A DNA stretch of 64,000 nt, from assembly GCA_964057225.1 (NCBI GenBank), contig CAXKVF010000073.1, positions 310,001 through 374,000 of the forward strand. The letters are read 5' to 3'. This stretch comes from Auanema rhodensis (lineage: Eukaryota > Nematoda > Chromadorea > Rhabditida > Rhabditidae). A program made the position numbers and the translations under genes. This document shows, one piece after another, positions 1-11,800 of this stretch. The first letter of the stretch is position 1; each line of letters begins with the position of its first letter. Below the pieces are notes generated by a model. That model saw nothing but the letters and a program-made list of their open reading frames with translations. It was not told where the DNA came from and did no database searches.

Positions 1-57
1 TTTTTAGACTAATATGGACATGGGGAATCTAATTTTGAAAACCGCATCTCTTTATCT

Positions 58-67
58 TTCACGTGAA
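58..67. promoter_or_regulatory. 10-bp palindrome TTCACGTGAA with CACGTG core (per monomer)
   Basis: A perfect palindrome centred on a CACGTG hexamer, shown here in the first monomer and repeated in almost every unit. CACGTG is the E-box/G-box recognised by bHLH proteins in animals and fungi and by bHLH and bZIP proteins in plants. Whether any protein binds here is unknown. It is destroyed in nine A59A60 monomers (AACGTG), in the unit near 7,628 (CAAGTG) and in the truncated unit. Confidence 0.5.
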
Positions 68-89
68 GCGAGTTACATACCAAGTGCAC

Positions 90-97
90 ATCACGTG
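90..97. promoter_or_regulatory. Second CACGTG, in context ATCACGTG (per monomer)
   Basis: This is the second hexamer in each monomer, with its centre 32 bp after the first. The octamer ATCACGTG fits RTCACRTG, the CDEI element bound by Cbf1 at budding-yeast centromeres. The match is short and the organism is clearly not a point-centromere yeast, so it is only a curiosity. GTGCAC (84-89) and TGTACA (96-101) flank it. The one disrupted full-length copy I noticed is near 17,340 (ATAACGTG). Confidence 0.45.
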
Positions 98-140
98 TAC
101 AATTAATTAGCATAAATTAAAGTTCACGTAAATTTCAAAG

Positions 141-155
141 TCATGGTTACCATGA
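141..155. other. Odd 15-bp dyad TCATGGTTACCATGA (per monomer)
   Basis: Arms TCATGGT and ACCATGA pair perfectly around a single central T at position 148. Common variants weaken it: C151 to A breaks an inner pair, A155 to C breaks the outermost pair, and GTCATAGTT breaks one pair in four-T units. Short dyads of this sort are known to be enriched in centromeric satellites that lack a CENP-B box. Cruciform formation with such short arms is uncertain. Confidence 0.6.
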
Positions 156-176
156 ACCAATATCAATAAAAATTTG

Positions 177-352
177 TTTTTAGACTAATATGGAGATGGG
201 GAATCTGATTTTGAAAACCGCATCTCTTTATCTTTCACGTGAAGCGAGTTACATACCAAGTGCACATCACGTGTACATTTAATTAGCATAAATTAAAGTT
301 CACGTAAATTTCAAAGTCATGGTTACCATGCACCAATATCAATAAAAATTTG
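177..352. repeat. Reference type B monomer (G19, G31)
   Basis: This is the second unit. It differs from type A by G at 19 (GGAGATGGGG instead of GGACATGGGG) and G at 31 (CTGATT instead of CTAATT). These two bases, 12 bp apart, are almost always linked through the window. This copy also has T102 (ACATTTAATTAG) and C155 (CATGCACC). Type B often follows type A, giving a 352-bp A-B dimer, as at 1-1,056 and over much of 42.8-50 kb. Other stretches are nearly pure A, for example about 1.23-2.8 kb. The dimer is therefore a local, not a universal, register. Confidence 0.95.
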
Positions 353-2992
353 TTTTTAGACTAATATGGACATGGGGAATCTAATTTTGAAAACCGCATC
401 TCTTTATCTTTCACGTGAAGCGAGTTACATACCAAGTGCACATCACGTGTACAATTAATTAGCATAAATTAAAGTTCACGTAAATTTCAAAGTCATGGTT
501 ACCATGAACCAATATCAATAAAAATTTGTTTTTAGACTAATATGGAGATGGGGAATCTGATTTTGAAAACCGCATCTCTTTATCTTTCACGTGAAGCGAG
601 TTACATACCAAGTGCACATCACGTGTACATTTAATTAGCATAAATCAAAGTTCACGTAAATTTCAAAGTCATGGTTACCATGAACCAATATCAATAAAAA
701 TTTGTTTTTAGACTAATATGGACATGGGGAATCTAATTTTGAAAACCGCATCTCTTTATCTTTCACGTGAAGCGAGTTACATACCAAGTGCACATCACGT
801 GTACAATTAATTAGCATAAATTAAAGTTCACGTAAATTTCAAAGTCATGGTTACAATGAACCAATATCAATAAAAATTTGTTTTTAGACTAATATGGAGA
901 TGGGGAATCTGATTTTGAAAACCGCATCTCTTTATCTTTCACGTGAAGCGAGTTACATACCAAGTGCACATCACGTGTACAATTAATTAGCATAAATTAA
1001 AGTTCACGTAAATTTCAAAGTCATGGTTACCATGAACCAATATCAATAAAAATTTGTTTTTAGACTAATATGGAGATGGGGAATCTGATTTTGAAAACCG
1101 CATCTCTTTATCTTTCACGTGAAGCGAGTTACATACCAAGTGCACATCACGTGTACATTTAATTAGCATAAATTAAAGTTCACGTAAATTTCAAAGTCAT
1201 GGTTACCATGAACCAATATCAATAAAAATTTGTTTTTAGACTAATATGGACATGGGGAATCTAATTTTGAAAACCGCATCTCTTTATCTTTCACGTGAAG
1301 CGAGTTACATACCAAGTGCACATCACGTGTACATTTAATTAGCATAAATTAAAGTTCACGTAAATTTCAAAGTCATGGTTACCATGCACCAATATCAATA
1401 ATAATTTGTTTTTAGACTAATATGGACATGGGGAATCTAATTTTGAAAACCGCATCTCTTTATCTTTCACGTGAAGCGAGTTACATACCAAGTGCACATC
1501 ACGTGTACATTTAATTAGCATAAATTAAAGTTCACGTAAATTTCAAAGTCATGGTTACCATGAACCAATATCAATAAAAATTTGTTTTTAGACTAATATG
1601 GACATGGGGAATCTAATTTTGAAAACCGCATCTCTTTATCTTTCACGTGAAGCGAGTTACATACCAAGTGCACATCACGTGTACATTTAATTAGCATAAA
1701 TTAAAGTTCACGTAAATTTCAAAGTCATGGTTACCATGAACCAATATCAATAAAAATTTGTTTTTAGACTAATATGGACATGGGGAATCTAATTTTGAAA
1801 ACGGCATCTCTTTATCTTTCACGTGAAGCGAGTTACATACCAAGTGCACATCACGTGTACATTTAATAAGCATAAATTAAAGTTCACGTAAATTTCAAAG
1901 TCATGGTTACCATGCACCAATATCAATAAAAATTTGTTTTTAGACTAATATGGACATGATGAATCTAATTTTGAAAACCGCATCTCTTTATCTTTCACGT
2001 GAAGCGAGTTACATACCAAGTGCACATCACGTGTACAATTAATTAGCATAAATTAAAGTTCACGTAAATTTCAAAGTCATGGTTACCATGAACCAATATC
2101 AATAAAAATTTGTTTTTAGACTAATATGGACATGGGGAATCTAATTTTGAAAACCGCATCTCTTTATCTTTCACGTGAAGCGAGTTACATACCAAGTGCA
2201 CATCACGTGTACATTTAATTAGCATAAATTAAAGTTCACGTAAATTTCAAAGTCATGGTTACCATGCACCAATATCAATAAAAATTTGTTTTTAGACTAA
2301 TATGGACATGGGGAATCTAATTTTGAAAACCGCATCTCTTTATCTTTCACGTGAAGCGAGTTACATACCAAGTGCACATCACGTGTACATTTAATTAGCA
2401 TAAATTAAAGTTCACGTAAATTTCAAAGTCATGGTTACCATGCACCAATATCAATAAAAATTTGTTTTTAGACTAATATGGACATGGGGAATCTAATTTT
2501 GAAAACCGCATCTCTTTATCTTTCACGTGGAGCGAGTTACATACCAAGTGCACATCACGTGTACATTTAATTAGCATAAATTAAAGTTCACGTAAATTTC
2601 AAAGTCATGGTTACCATGCACCAATATCAATAAAAATTTGTTTTTAGACTAATATGGACATGGGGAATCTTAATTTGAAAACCGCATCTCTTTATCTTTC
2701 ACGTGAAGCGAGTTACATACCAAGTGCACATCACGTGTACAATTAATTAGCATAAATTAAAGTTCACGTAAATTTCAAAGTCATGGTTACCATGAACCAA
2801 TATCAATAAAAATTTGTTTTTAGACTAATATGGAGATGGGGAATCTGATTTTGAAAACCGCATCTCTTTATCTTTCACGTGAAGCGAGTTACATACCAAG
2901 TGCACATCACGTGTACATTTAATTAGCATAAATCAAAGTTCACGTAAATTTCAAAGTCATGGTTACCATGAACCAATATCAATAAAAATTTG

Positions 2993-4048
2993 TTTTTAGA
3001 CTAATATGGACATGGGGAATCTAATTTTGAAAACCGCATCTCTTTATCTTTCACGTGAAGCGAGTTACATACCAAGTGCACATCACGTGTACAATTAATT
3101 AGCATAAATTAAAGTTCACGTAAATTTCAAAGTCATGGTTACCATGAACCAATATCAATAAAAATTTGTTTTTAGACTAATATGGAGATGGGGAATCTGA
3201 TTTTGAAAACCGCATCTCTTTATCTTTCACGTGAAGCGAGTTACATACCAAGTGCACATCACGTGTACATTTAATTAGCATAAATTAAAGTTCACGTAAA
3301 TTTCAAAGTCATGGTTACCATGCACCAATATCAATAAAAATTTGTTTTTAGACTAATATGGACATGGGGAATCTAATTTTGAAAACCGCATCTCTTTATC
3401 TTTCACGTGAAGCGAGTTACATACCAAGTGCACATCACGTGTACAATTAATTAGCATAAATTAAAGTTCACGTAAATTTCAAAGTCATGGTTACCATGAA
3501 CCAATATCAATAAAAATTTGTTTTTAGACTAATATGGAGATGGGGAATCTGATTTTGAAAACCGCATCTCTTTATCTTTCACGTGAAGCGAGTTACATAC
3601 CAAGTGCACATCACGTGTACATTTAATTAGCATAAATCAAAGTTCACGTAAATTTCAAAGTCATGGTTACCATGAACCAATATCAATAAAAATTTGTTTT
3701 TAGACTAATATGGACATGGGGAATCTAATTTTGAAAACCGCATCTCTTTATCTTTCACGTGAAGCGAGTTACATACCAAGTGCACATCACGTGTACAATT
3801 AATTAGCATAAATTAAAGTTCACGTAAATTTCAAAGTCATGGTTACAATGAACCAATATCAATAAAAATTTGTTTTTAGACTAATATGGAGATGGGGAAT
3901 CTGATTTTGAAAACCGCATCTCTTTATCTTTCACGTGAAGCGAGTTACATACCAAGTGCACATCACGTGTACAATTAATTAGCATAAATTAAAGTTCACG
4001 TAAATTTCAAAGTCATGGTTACCATGAACCAATATCAATAAAAATTTG
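2993..4048. repeat. Second copy of the six-monomer segment 1-1,056
   Basis: Six units in the same haplotype order as 1-1,056, 17 monomers downstream. Between the two copies lies a run of nearly pure type A monomers (about 1.23-2.8 kb), so the duplication either spans that run or was later separated by its expansion. A third A151 marker at 5,779 is a further 11 monomers on, but its neighbours match less completely. Confidence 0.83.
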
Positions 4049-7000
4049 TTTTTAGACTAATATGGAGATGGGGAATCTGATTTTGAAAACCGCATCTCTT
4101 TATCTTTCACGTGAAGCGAGTTACATACCAAGTGCACATCACGTGTACATTTAATTAGCATAAAACAAAGTTCACGTAAATTTCAAAGTCATGGTTACCA
4201 TGAACCAATATCAATAAAAATTTGTTTTTAGACTAATATGGACATGGGGAATCTAATTTTGAAAACCGCATCTCTTTATCTTTCACGTGAAGCGAGTTAC
4301 ATACCAAGTGCACATCACGTGTACAATTAATTAGCATAAATTAAAGTTCACGTAAATTTCAAAGTCATGGTTACCATGAACCAATATCAATAAAAATTTG
4401 TTTTTAGAATAATATGGAGATGGGGAATCTGATTTTGAAAACCGCATCTCTTTATCTTTCACGTGAAGCGAGTTACATACCAAGTGCACATCACGTGTAC
4501 ATTTAATTAGCATAAATTAAAGTTCACGTAAATTTCAAAGTCATGGTTACCATGCACCAATATCAATAAAAATTTGTTTTTAGACTAATATGGACATGGG
4601 GAATCTAATTTTGAAAACCGCATCTCTTTATCTTTCACGTGAAGCGAGTTACATACCAAGTGCACATCACGTGTACAATTAATTAGCATAAATTAAAGTT
4701 CACGTAAATTTCAAAGTCATGGTTACCATGAACCAATATCAACAAAAATTTGTTTTTAGACTAATATGGAGATGGGGAATCTGATTTTGAAAACCGCATC
4801 TCTTTATCTTTCACGTGAAGCGAGTTACATACCAAGTGCACATCACGTGTACATTTAATTAGCATAAATTAAAGTTCACGTAAATTTCAAAGTCATGGTT
4901 ACCATGCACCAATATCAATAAAAATTTGTTTTTAGACTAATATGGACATGGGGAATCTAATTTTGAAAACCGCATCTCTTTATCTTTCACGTGAAGCGAG
5001 TTACATACCAAGTGCACATCACGTGTACAATTAATTAGCATAAATTAAAGTTCACGTAAATTTCAAAGTCATGGTTACCATGCACCAATATCAATAAAAT
5101 ATTGTTTTTAGACTAATATGGACATGGGGAATCTAATTTTGAAAACCGCATCTCTTTATCTTTCACGTGAAGCGAGTTACATACCAAGTGCACATCACGT
5201 GTACATTTAATTAGCATAAATTAAAGTTCACGTAAATTTCAAAGTCATGGTTACCATGAACCAATATCAATAAAAATTTGTTTTTAGACTAATATGGAGA
5301 TGGGGAATCTGATTTTGAAAACCGCATCTCTTTATCTTTCACGTGAAGCGAGTTACATACCAAGTGCACATCACGTGTACAATTAATTAGCATAAATTAA
5401 AGTTCACGTAAATTTCAAAGTCATGGTTACCATGAACCAATATCAATAAAAATTTGTTTTTAGACTAATATGGAGATGGGGAATCTGATTTTGAAAACCG
5501 CATCTCTTTATCTTTCACGTGAAGCGAGTTACATACCAAGTGCACATCACGTGTACATTTAATTAGCATAAATCAAAGTTCACGTAAATTTCAAAGTCAT
5601 GGTTACCATGAACCAATATCAATAAAAATTTGTTTTTAGACTAATATGGACATGGGGAATCTAATTTTGAAAACCGCATCTCTTTATCTTTCACGTGAAG
5701 CGAGTTACATACCAAGTGCACATCACGTGTACAATTAATTAGCATAAATTAAAGTTCACGTAAATTTCAAAGTCATGGTTACAATGAACCAATATCAATA
5801 AAAATTTGTTTTTAGACTAATATGGAGATGGGGAATCTGATTTTGAAAACCGCATCTCTTTATCTTTCACGTGAAGCGAGTTACATACCAAGTGCACATC
5901 ACGTGTACATTTAATTAGCATAAATTAAAGTTCACGTAAATTTCAAAGTCATGGTTACCATGAACCAATATCAATAAAAATTTGTTTTTAGACTAATATG
6001 GAGATGGGGAATCTGATTTTGAAAACCGCATCTCTTTATCTTTCACGTGAAGCGAGTTACATACCAAGTGCACATCACGTGTACAATTAATTAGCATAAA
6101 TTAAAGTTCACGTAAATTTCAAAGTCATGGTTACCATGAACCAATATCAATAAAAATTTGTTTTTAGACTAATATGGAGATGGGGAATCTGATTTTGAAA
6201 ACCGCATCTCTTTATCTTTCACGTGAAGCGAGTTACATACCAAGTGCACATCACGTGTACAATTAATTAGCATAAATTAAAGTTCACGTAAATTTCAAAG
6301 TCATGGTTACCATGAACCAATATCAATAAAAATTTGTTTTTAGACTAATATGGAGATGGGGAATCTGATTTTGAAAACCGCATCTCTTTATCTTTCACGT
6401 GAAGCGAGTTACATACCAAGTGCACATCACGTGTACATTTAATTAGCATAAATCAAAGTTCACGTAAATTTCAAAGTCATGGTTACCATGAACCAATATC
6501 AATAAAAATTTGTTTTTAGACTAATATGGACATGGGGAATCTAATTTTGAAAACCGCATCTCTTTATCTTTCACGTGAAATGAGTTACATACCAAGTGCA
6601 CATCACGTGTACATTTAATTAGCATAAATCAAAGTTCACGTAAATTTCAAAGTCATGGTTACCATGAACCAATATCAATAAAAATTTGTTTTTAGACTAA
6701 TATGGACATGGGGAATCTAATTTTGAAAACCGCATCTCTTTATCTTTCACGTGAAGCGAGTTACATACCAAGTGCACATCACGTGTACATTTAATAAGCA
6801 TAAATTAAAGTTCACGTAAATTTCAAAGTCGTGGTTACCATGAACCAATATCAATAAAAATTTGTTTTTAGACTAATATGGAGATGGGGAATCTGATTTT
6901 GAAAACCGCATCTCTTTATCTTAAACGTGAAGCGAGTTACATACCAAGTGCACATCACGTGTACATTTAATTAGCATAAATTAAAGTTCACGTAAATTTC

Positions 7001-7216
7001 AAAGTCATGGTTACCATGAACCAATATCAATAAAAATTTGTTTTTAGACTAATATGGACATGGGGAATCTAATTTTGAAAACCGCATCTCTTTATCTTTC
7101 ACGTGAAGCGAGTTACATACCAAGTGCACATCACGTGTACATTTAATTAGCATGAATTAAAGTTCACGTAAATTTCAAAGTCATGGTTACCATGAACCAA
7201 TATCAATAAAAATTTG

Positions 7217-8800
7217 TTTTTAGACTAATATGGACATGGGGAATCTAATTTTGAAAACCGCATCTCTTTATCTTTCACGTGAAGCGAGTTACATACCAAG
7301 TGCACATCACGTGTACATTTAATTAGCATAAATTAAAGTTCACGTAAATTTCAAAGTCATGGTTACCATGCACCAATATCAATAAAAATTTGTTTTTATA
7401 CTAATATGGACATGGGGAATCTTATTTTGGAAACCGCATCTCTTTATCTTTCACGTGAAGCGAGTTACATACCAAGAGCACATCACGTGTACAATTAATT
7501 AGCATAAATTGAAGTTCACGTAAATTTCAAAGTCATGGTTACCATGAACCAATATCAATAAAAATTTGTTTTTAGACTAATATGGAGATGGGGAATCTGA
7601 TTTTGAAAACCGCATCTCTTTATCTTTCAAGTGAAGCGAGTTACATACCAAGTGCACATCACGTGTACATTTAATTAGCATAAATCAAAGTTCACGTAAA
7701 TTTCAAAGTCATGGTTACCATGAACCAATATCAATAAAAATTTGTTTTTAGACTAATATGGACATGGGGAATCTAATTTTGAAAACCGCATCTCTTTATC
7801 TTTCACGTGAAGCGAGTTACATACCAAGTGCACATCACGTGTACATTTAATTAGCATAAATTAAAGTTCACGTAAATTTCAAAGTCATGGTTACCATGCA
7901 CCAATATCAATAAAAATTTGTTTTTAGACTAATATGGACATGGGGAATCTAATTTTGAAAACCGCATCTCTTTATCTTTCACGTGAAGCGAGTTACATAC
8001 CAAGTGCACATCACGTGTACATTTAATTAGCATAAATTAAAGTTCACGTAAATTTCAAAGTCATGGTTACCATGAACCAATATCAATAAAAATTTGTTTT
8101 TAGACTAATATGGACATGGGGAATCTAATTTTGAAAACCGCATCTCTTTATCTTTCACGTGAAGCGAGTTACATACCAAGTGCACATCACGTGTACATTT
8201 AATTAGCATGAATTAAAGTTCACGTAAATTTCAAAGTCATGGTTACCATGAACCAATATCAATAAAAATTTGTTTTTAGACTAATATGGACATGGGGAAT
8301 CTAATTTTGAAAACCGCATCTCTTTATCTTTCACGTGAAGCGAGTTACATACCAAGTGCACATCACGTGTACATTTAATTAGCATAAATTAAAGTTCACG
8401 TAAATTTCAAAGTCATGGTTACCATGCACCAATATCAATAAAAATTTGTTTTTAGACTAATATGGACATGGGGAATCTTATTTTGAAAACCGCATCTCTT
8501 TATCTTTCACGTGAAGCGAGTTACATACCAAGTGCACATCACGTGTACATTTAATTAGCATAAATCAAAGTTCACGTAAATTTCAAAGTCATGGTTACCA
8601 TGCACCAATATCAATAAAAATTTGTTTTTAGACTAATATGGACATGGGGAATCTTATTTTGAAAACCGCATCTCTTTATCTTTCACGTGAAGCGAGTTAC
8701 ATACCAAGTGCACATCACGTGTACATTTAATTAGCATAAATCAAAGTTCACGTAAATTTCAAAGTCATGGTTACCATGAACCAATATCAATAAAAATTTG
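7217..8800. repeat. Ordered monomer block shared with domain III (copy in domain I)
   Basis: The unit at 7,217 is A/T102/C155. Then follow 7,393 (T7, T31, CCAAGAGCAC, CATAAATTGAAG); 7,569 (B/T102/C118); 7,745 (A/T102/C155); 7,921 (A/T102); 8,097 (A/G114); 8,273 (A/T102/C155); 8,449 and 8,625 (T31/T102/C118). This order matches the units starting at 40,736 to 41,968, and those at 53,052 and 54,636 onward, except that the final T31 unit is doubled here. The combination of A85 and G119 on one T7/T31 monomer is too specific to arise four times by chance. The domain I copy lacks the GCCCATC change of the others. Confidence 0.83.
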
Positions 8801-11800
8801 TTTTTAGACTAATATGGACATGGGGAATCTAATTTTGAAAACCGCATCTCTTTATCTTTCACGTGAAGCGAGTTACATACCAAGTGCACATCACGTGTAC
8901 AATTAATTAGCATAAATTAAAGTTCACGTAAATTTCAAAGTCATGGTTACCATGAACCAATATCAATAAAAATTTGTTTTTAGACTAATATGGACATGGG
9001 GAATCTAATTTTGAAAACCGCATCTCTTTATCTTTCACGTGAAGCGAGTTACATACCAAGTGCACATCACGTGTACATTTAATTAGCATAAATTAAAGTT
9101 CACGTAAATTTCAAAGTCATGGTTACCATGAACCAATATCAATAAAAATTTGTTTTTAGACTAATATGGAGATGGGGAATCTGATTTTGAAAACCGCATC
9201 TCTTTATCTTTCACGTGAAGCGAGTTACATACCAAGTGCACATCACGTGTACATTTAATTAGCATAAATCAAAGTTCACGTAAATTTCAAAGTCATGGTT
9301 ACCATGAACCAATATCAATAAAAATTTGTTTTTAGACTAATATGGACATGGGAAATCTAATTTTGAAAACCGCATCTCTTTATCTTTCACGTGAAGCGAG
9401 TTACATACCAAGTGCACATCACGTGTACATTTAATTAGCATAAATTAAAGTTCACGTAAATTTCAAAGTCATGGTTACCATGAACCAATATCAATAAAAA
9501 TTTGTTTTTAGACTAATATGGACATGGGGAATCTAATTTTGAAAACCGCATCTCTTTATCTTTCACGTGAAGCGAGTTACATACCAAGTGCACATCACGT
9601 GTACATTTAATTAGCATGAATTAAAGTTCACGTAAATTTCAAAGTCATGGTTACCATGAACCAATATCAATAAAAATTTGTTTTTAGACTAATATGGAGA
9701 TGGGGAATCTGATTTTGAAAACCGCATCTCTTTATCTTAAACGTGAAGCGAGTTACATACCAAGTGCACATCACGTGTACATTTAATTAGCATAAATTAA
9801 AGTTCACGTAAATTTCAAAGTCATGGTTACCATGCACCAATATCAATAAAAATTTGTTTTTAGACTAATATGGACATGGGGAATCTAATTTTGAAAACCG
9901 CATCTCTTTATCTTTCACGTGAAGCGAGTTACATACCAAGTGCACATCACGTGTACATTTAATTAGCATAAATTAAAGTTCACGTAAATTTCAAAGTCAT
10001 GGTTACCATGAACCAATATCAATAAAAATTTGTTTTTAGACTAATATGGACATGGGGAATCTAATTTTGAAAACCGCATCTCTTTATCTTTCACGTGAAG
10101 CGAGTTACATACCAAGTGCACATCACGTGTACAATTAATTAGCATAAATTAAAGTTCACGTAAATTTCAAAGTCATGGTTACCATGAACCAATATCAATA
10201 AAAATTTGTTTTTAGACTAATATGGAGATGGGGAATCTGATTTTGAAAACCGCATCTCTTTATCTTAAACGTGAAGCGAGTTACATACCAAGTGCACATC
10301 ACGTGTACATTTAATTAGCATAAATTAAAGTTCACGTAAATTTCAAAGTCATGGTTACCATGCACCAATATCAATAAAAATTTGTTTTTAGACTAATATG
10401 GACATGGGGAATCTAATTTTGAAAACCGCATCTCTTTATCTTTCACGTGAAGCGAGTTACATACCAAGTGCACATCACGTGTACATTTAATAAGCATAAA
10501 TTAAAGTTCACGTAAATTTCAAAGTCATGGTTACCATGCACCAATATCAATAAAAATTTGTTTTTAGACTAATATGGACATGGGGAATCTTATTTTGAAA
10601 ACCGCATCTCTTTATCTTTCACGTGAAGCGAGTTACATACCAAGTGCACATCACGTGTACAATTAATTAGCATAAATCAAAGTTCACGTAAATTTCAAAG
10701 TCATGGTTACCATGAACCAATATCAATAAAAATTTGTTTTTAGACTAATATGGACATGGGGAATCTAATTTTGAAAACCGCATCTCTTTATCTTTCACGT
10801 GAAGCGAGTTACATACCAAGTGCACATCACGTGTACATTTAATTACCATGAATTAAAGTTCACGTAAATTTCAAAGTCATGGTTACCATGAACCAATATC
10901 AATAAAAATTTGTTTTTAGACTAATATGGACATGGGGAATCTAATTTTGAAAACCGCATCTCTTTATCTTTCACGTGAAGCGAGTTACATACCAAGTGCA
11001 CATCACGTGTACATTTAATTAGCATAAATTAAAGTTCACGTAAATTTCAAAGTCATGGTTACCATGCACCAATATCAATAAAAATTTGTTTTTAGACTAA
11101 TATGGACATGGGGAATCTAATTTTGAAAACCGCATCTCTTTATCTTTCACGTGAAGCGAGTTACATACCAAGTGCACATCACGTGTACATTTAATTAGCA
11201 TAAATTAAAGTTCACGTAAATTTCAAAGTCATGGTTACCATGAACCAATATCAATAAAAATTTGTTTTTAGACTAATATGGACATGGGGAATCTAATTTT
11301 GAAAACCGCATCTCTTTATCTTTCACGTGAAGCGAGTTACATACCAAGTGCACATCACGTGTACATTTAATTAGCATGAATTAAAGTTCACGTAAATTTC
11401 AAAGTCATGGTTACCATGAACCAATATCAATAAAAATTTGTTTTCAGACTAATATGGACATGGGGAATCTAATTTTGAAAACCGCATCTCTTTATCTTTC
11501 ACGTGAAGCGAGTTACATACCAAGTGCACATCACGTGTACATTTAATTAGCATAAATTAAAGTTCACGTAAATTTCAAAGTCATGGTTACCATGCACCAA
11601 TATCAATAAAAATTTGTTTTTAGACTAATATGGACATGGGGAATCTAATTTTGAAAACCGCATCTCTTTATCTTTCACGTGAAGCGAGTTACATACCAAG
11701 TGCACATCACGTGTACATTTAATTAGCATAAATCAAAGTTCACGTAAATTTCAAAGTCATGGTTACCATGAACCAATATCAATAAAAATTTGTTTTTAGA

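Larger units (their letters stand above)
1..176. repeat. Reference type A monomer (C19, A31)
   Basis: This is the first complete unit and is used here for monomer numbering. Landmarks: T5 tract 1-5; the A/B-diagnostic bases C19 and A31; AATTTTGAAAA 31-41; palindrome TTCACGTGAA 58-67; GTGCAC 84-89; CACGTG 92-97; TGTACA 96-101; AATTAATT 101-108; third TCACGT core 124-129; dyad TCATGGTTACCATGA 141-155; AAAAATTTG 168-176 running into the next T5 tract. CpG steps lie at 43, 62, 69, 94 and 127. In domains I and III type A is combined with either A102 or T102. The length 176 is not a multiple of 3, so any reading frame shifts from copy to copy, which argues against coding. Confidence 0.97.
1..1056. 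repeat. Six-monomer segment duplicated at 2,993-4,048
   Basis: The ordered haplotypes of the six units starting at 1, 177, 353, 529, 705 and 881 are A/A102; B/T102/C155; A/A102; B/T102/C118; A/A102/A151; B/A102. The same order occurs in the units starting at 2,993, 3,169, 3,345, 3,521, 3,697 and 3,873. The A151 marker (TTACAATGAA) at 851 and 3,843 fixes the offset at 2,992 bp, exactly 17 monomers. The seventh unit differs (4,049 has AAAACAAAG near position 117), so the match weakens there. It may extend to the left of the window. Confidence 0.85.

Noticed and set aside
90-97. Yeast-type CDEI centromere element
   Set aside because: ATCACGTG fits the CDEI consensus, but no CDEII/CDEIII arrangement is present and CACGTG is a very general motif. 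It is kept only as a note on the motif.
4331-4513. A 60-codon open frame on the minus strand
   Set aside because: It is made wholly of satellite sequence. It stays open only because C at monomer position 9 is A here (base 4,409), turning a minus-strand TAG into TAT. Other monomers carry the stop, and there is no gene context.
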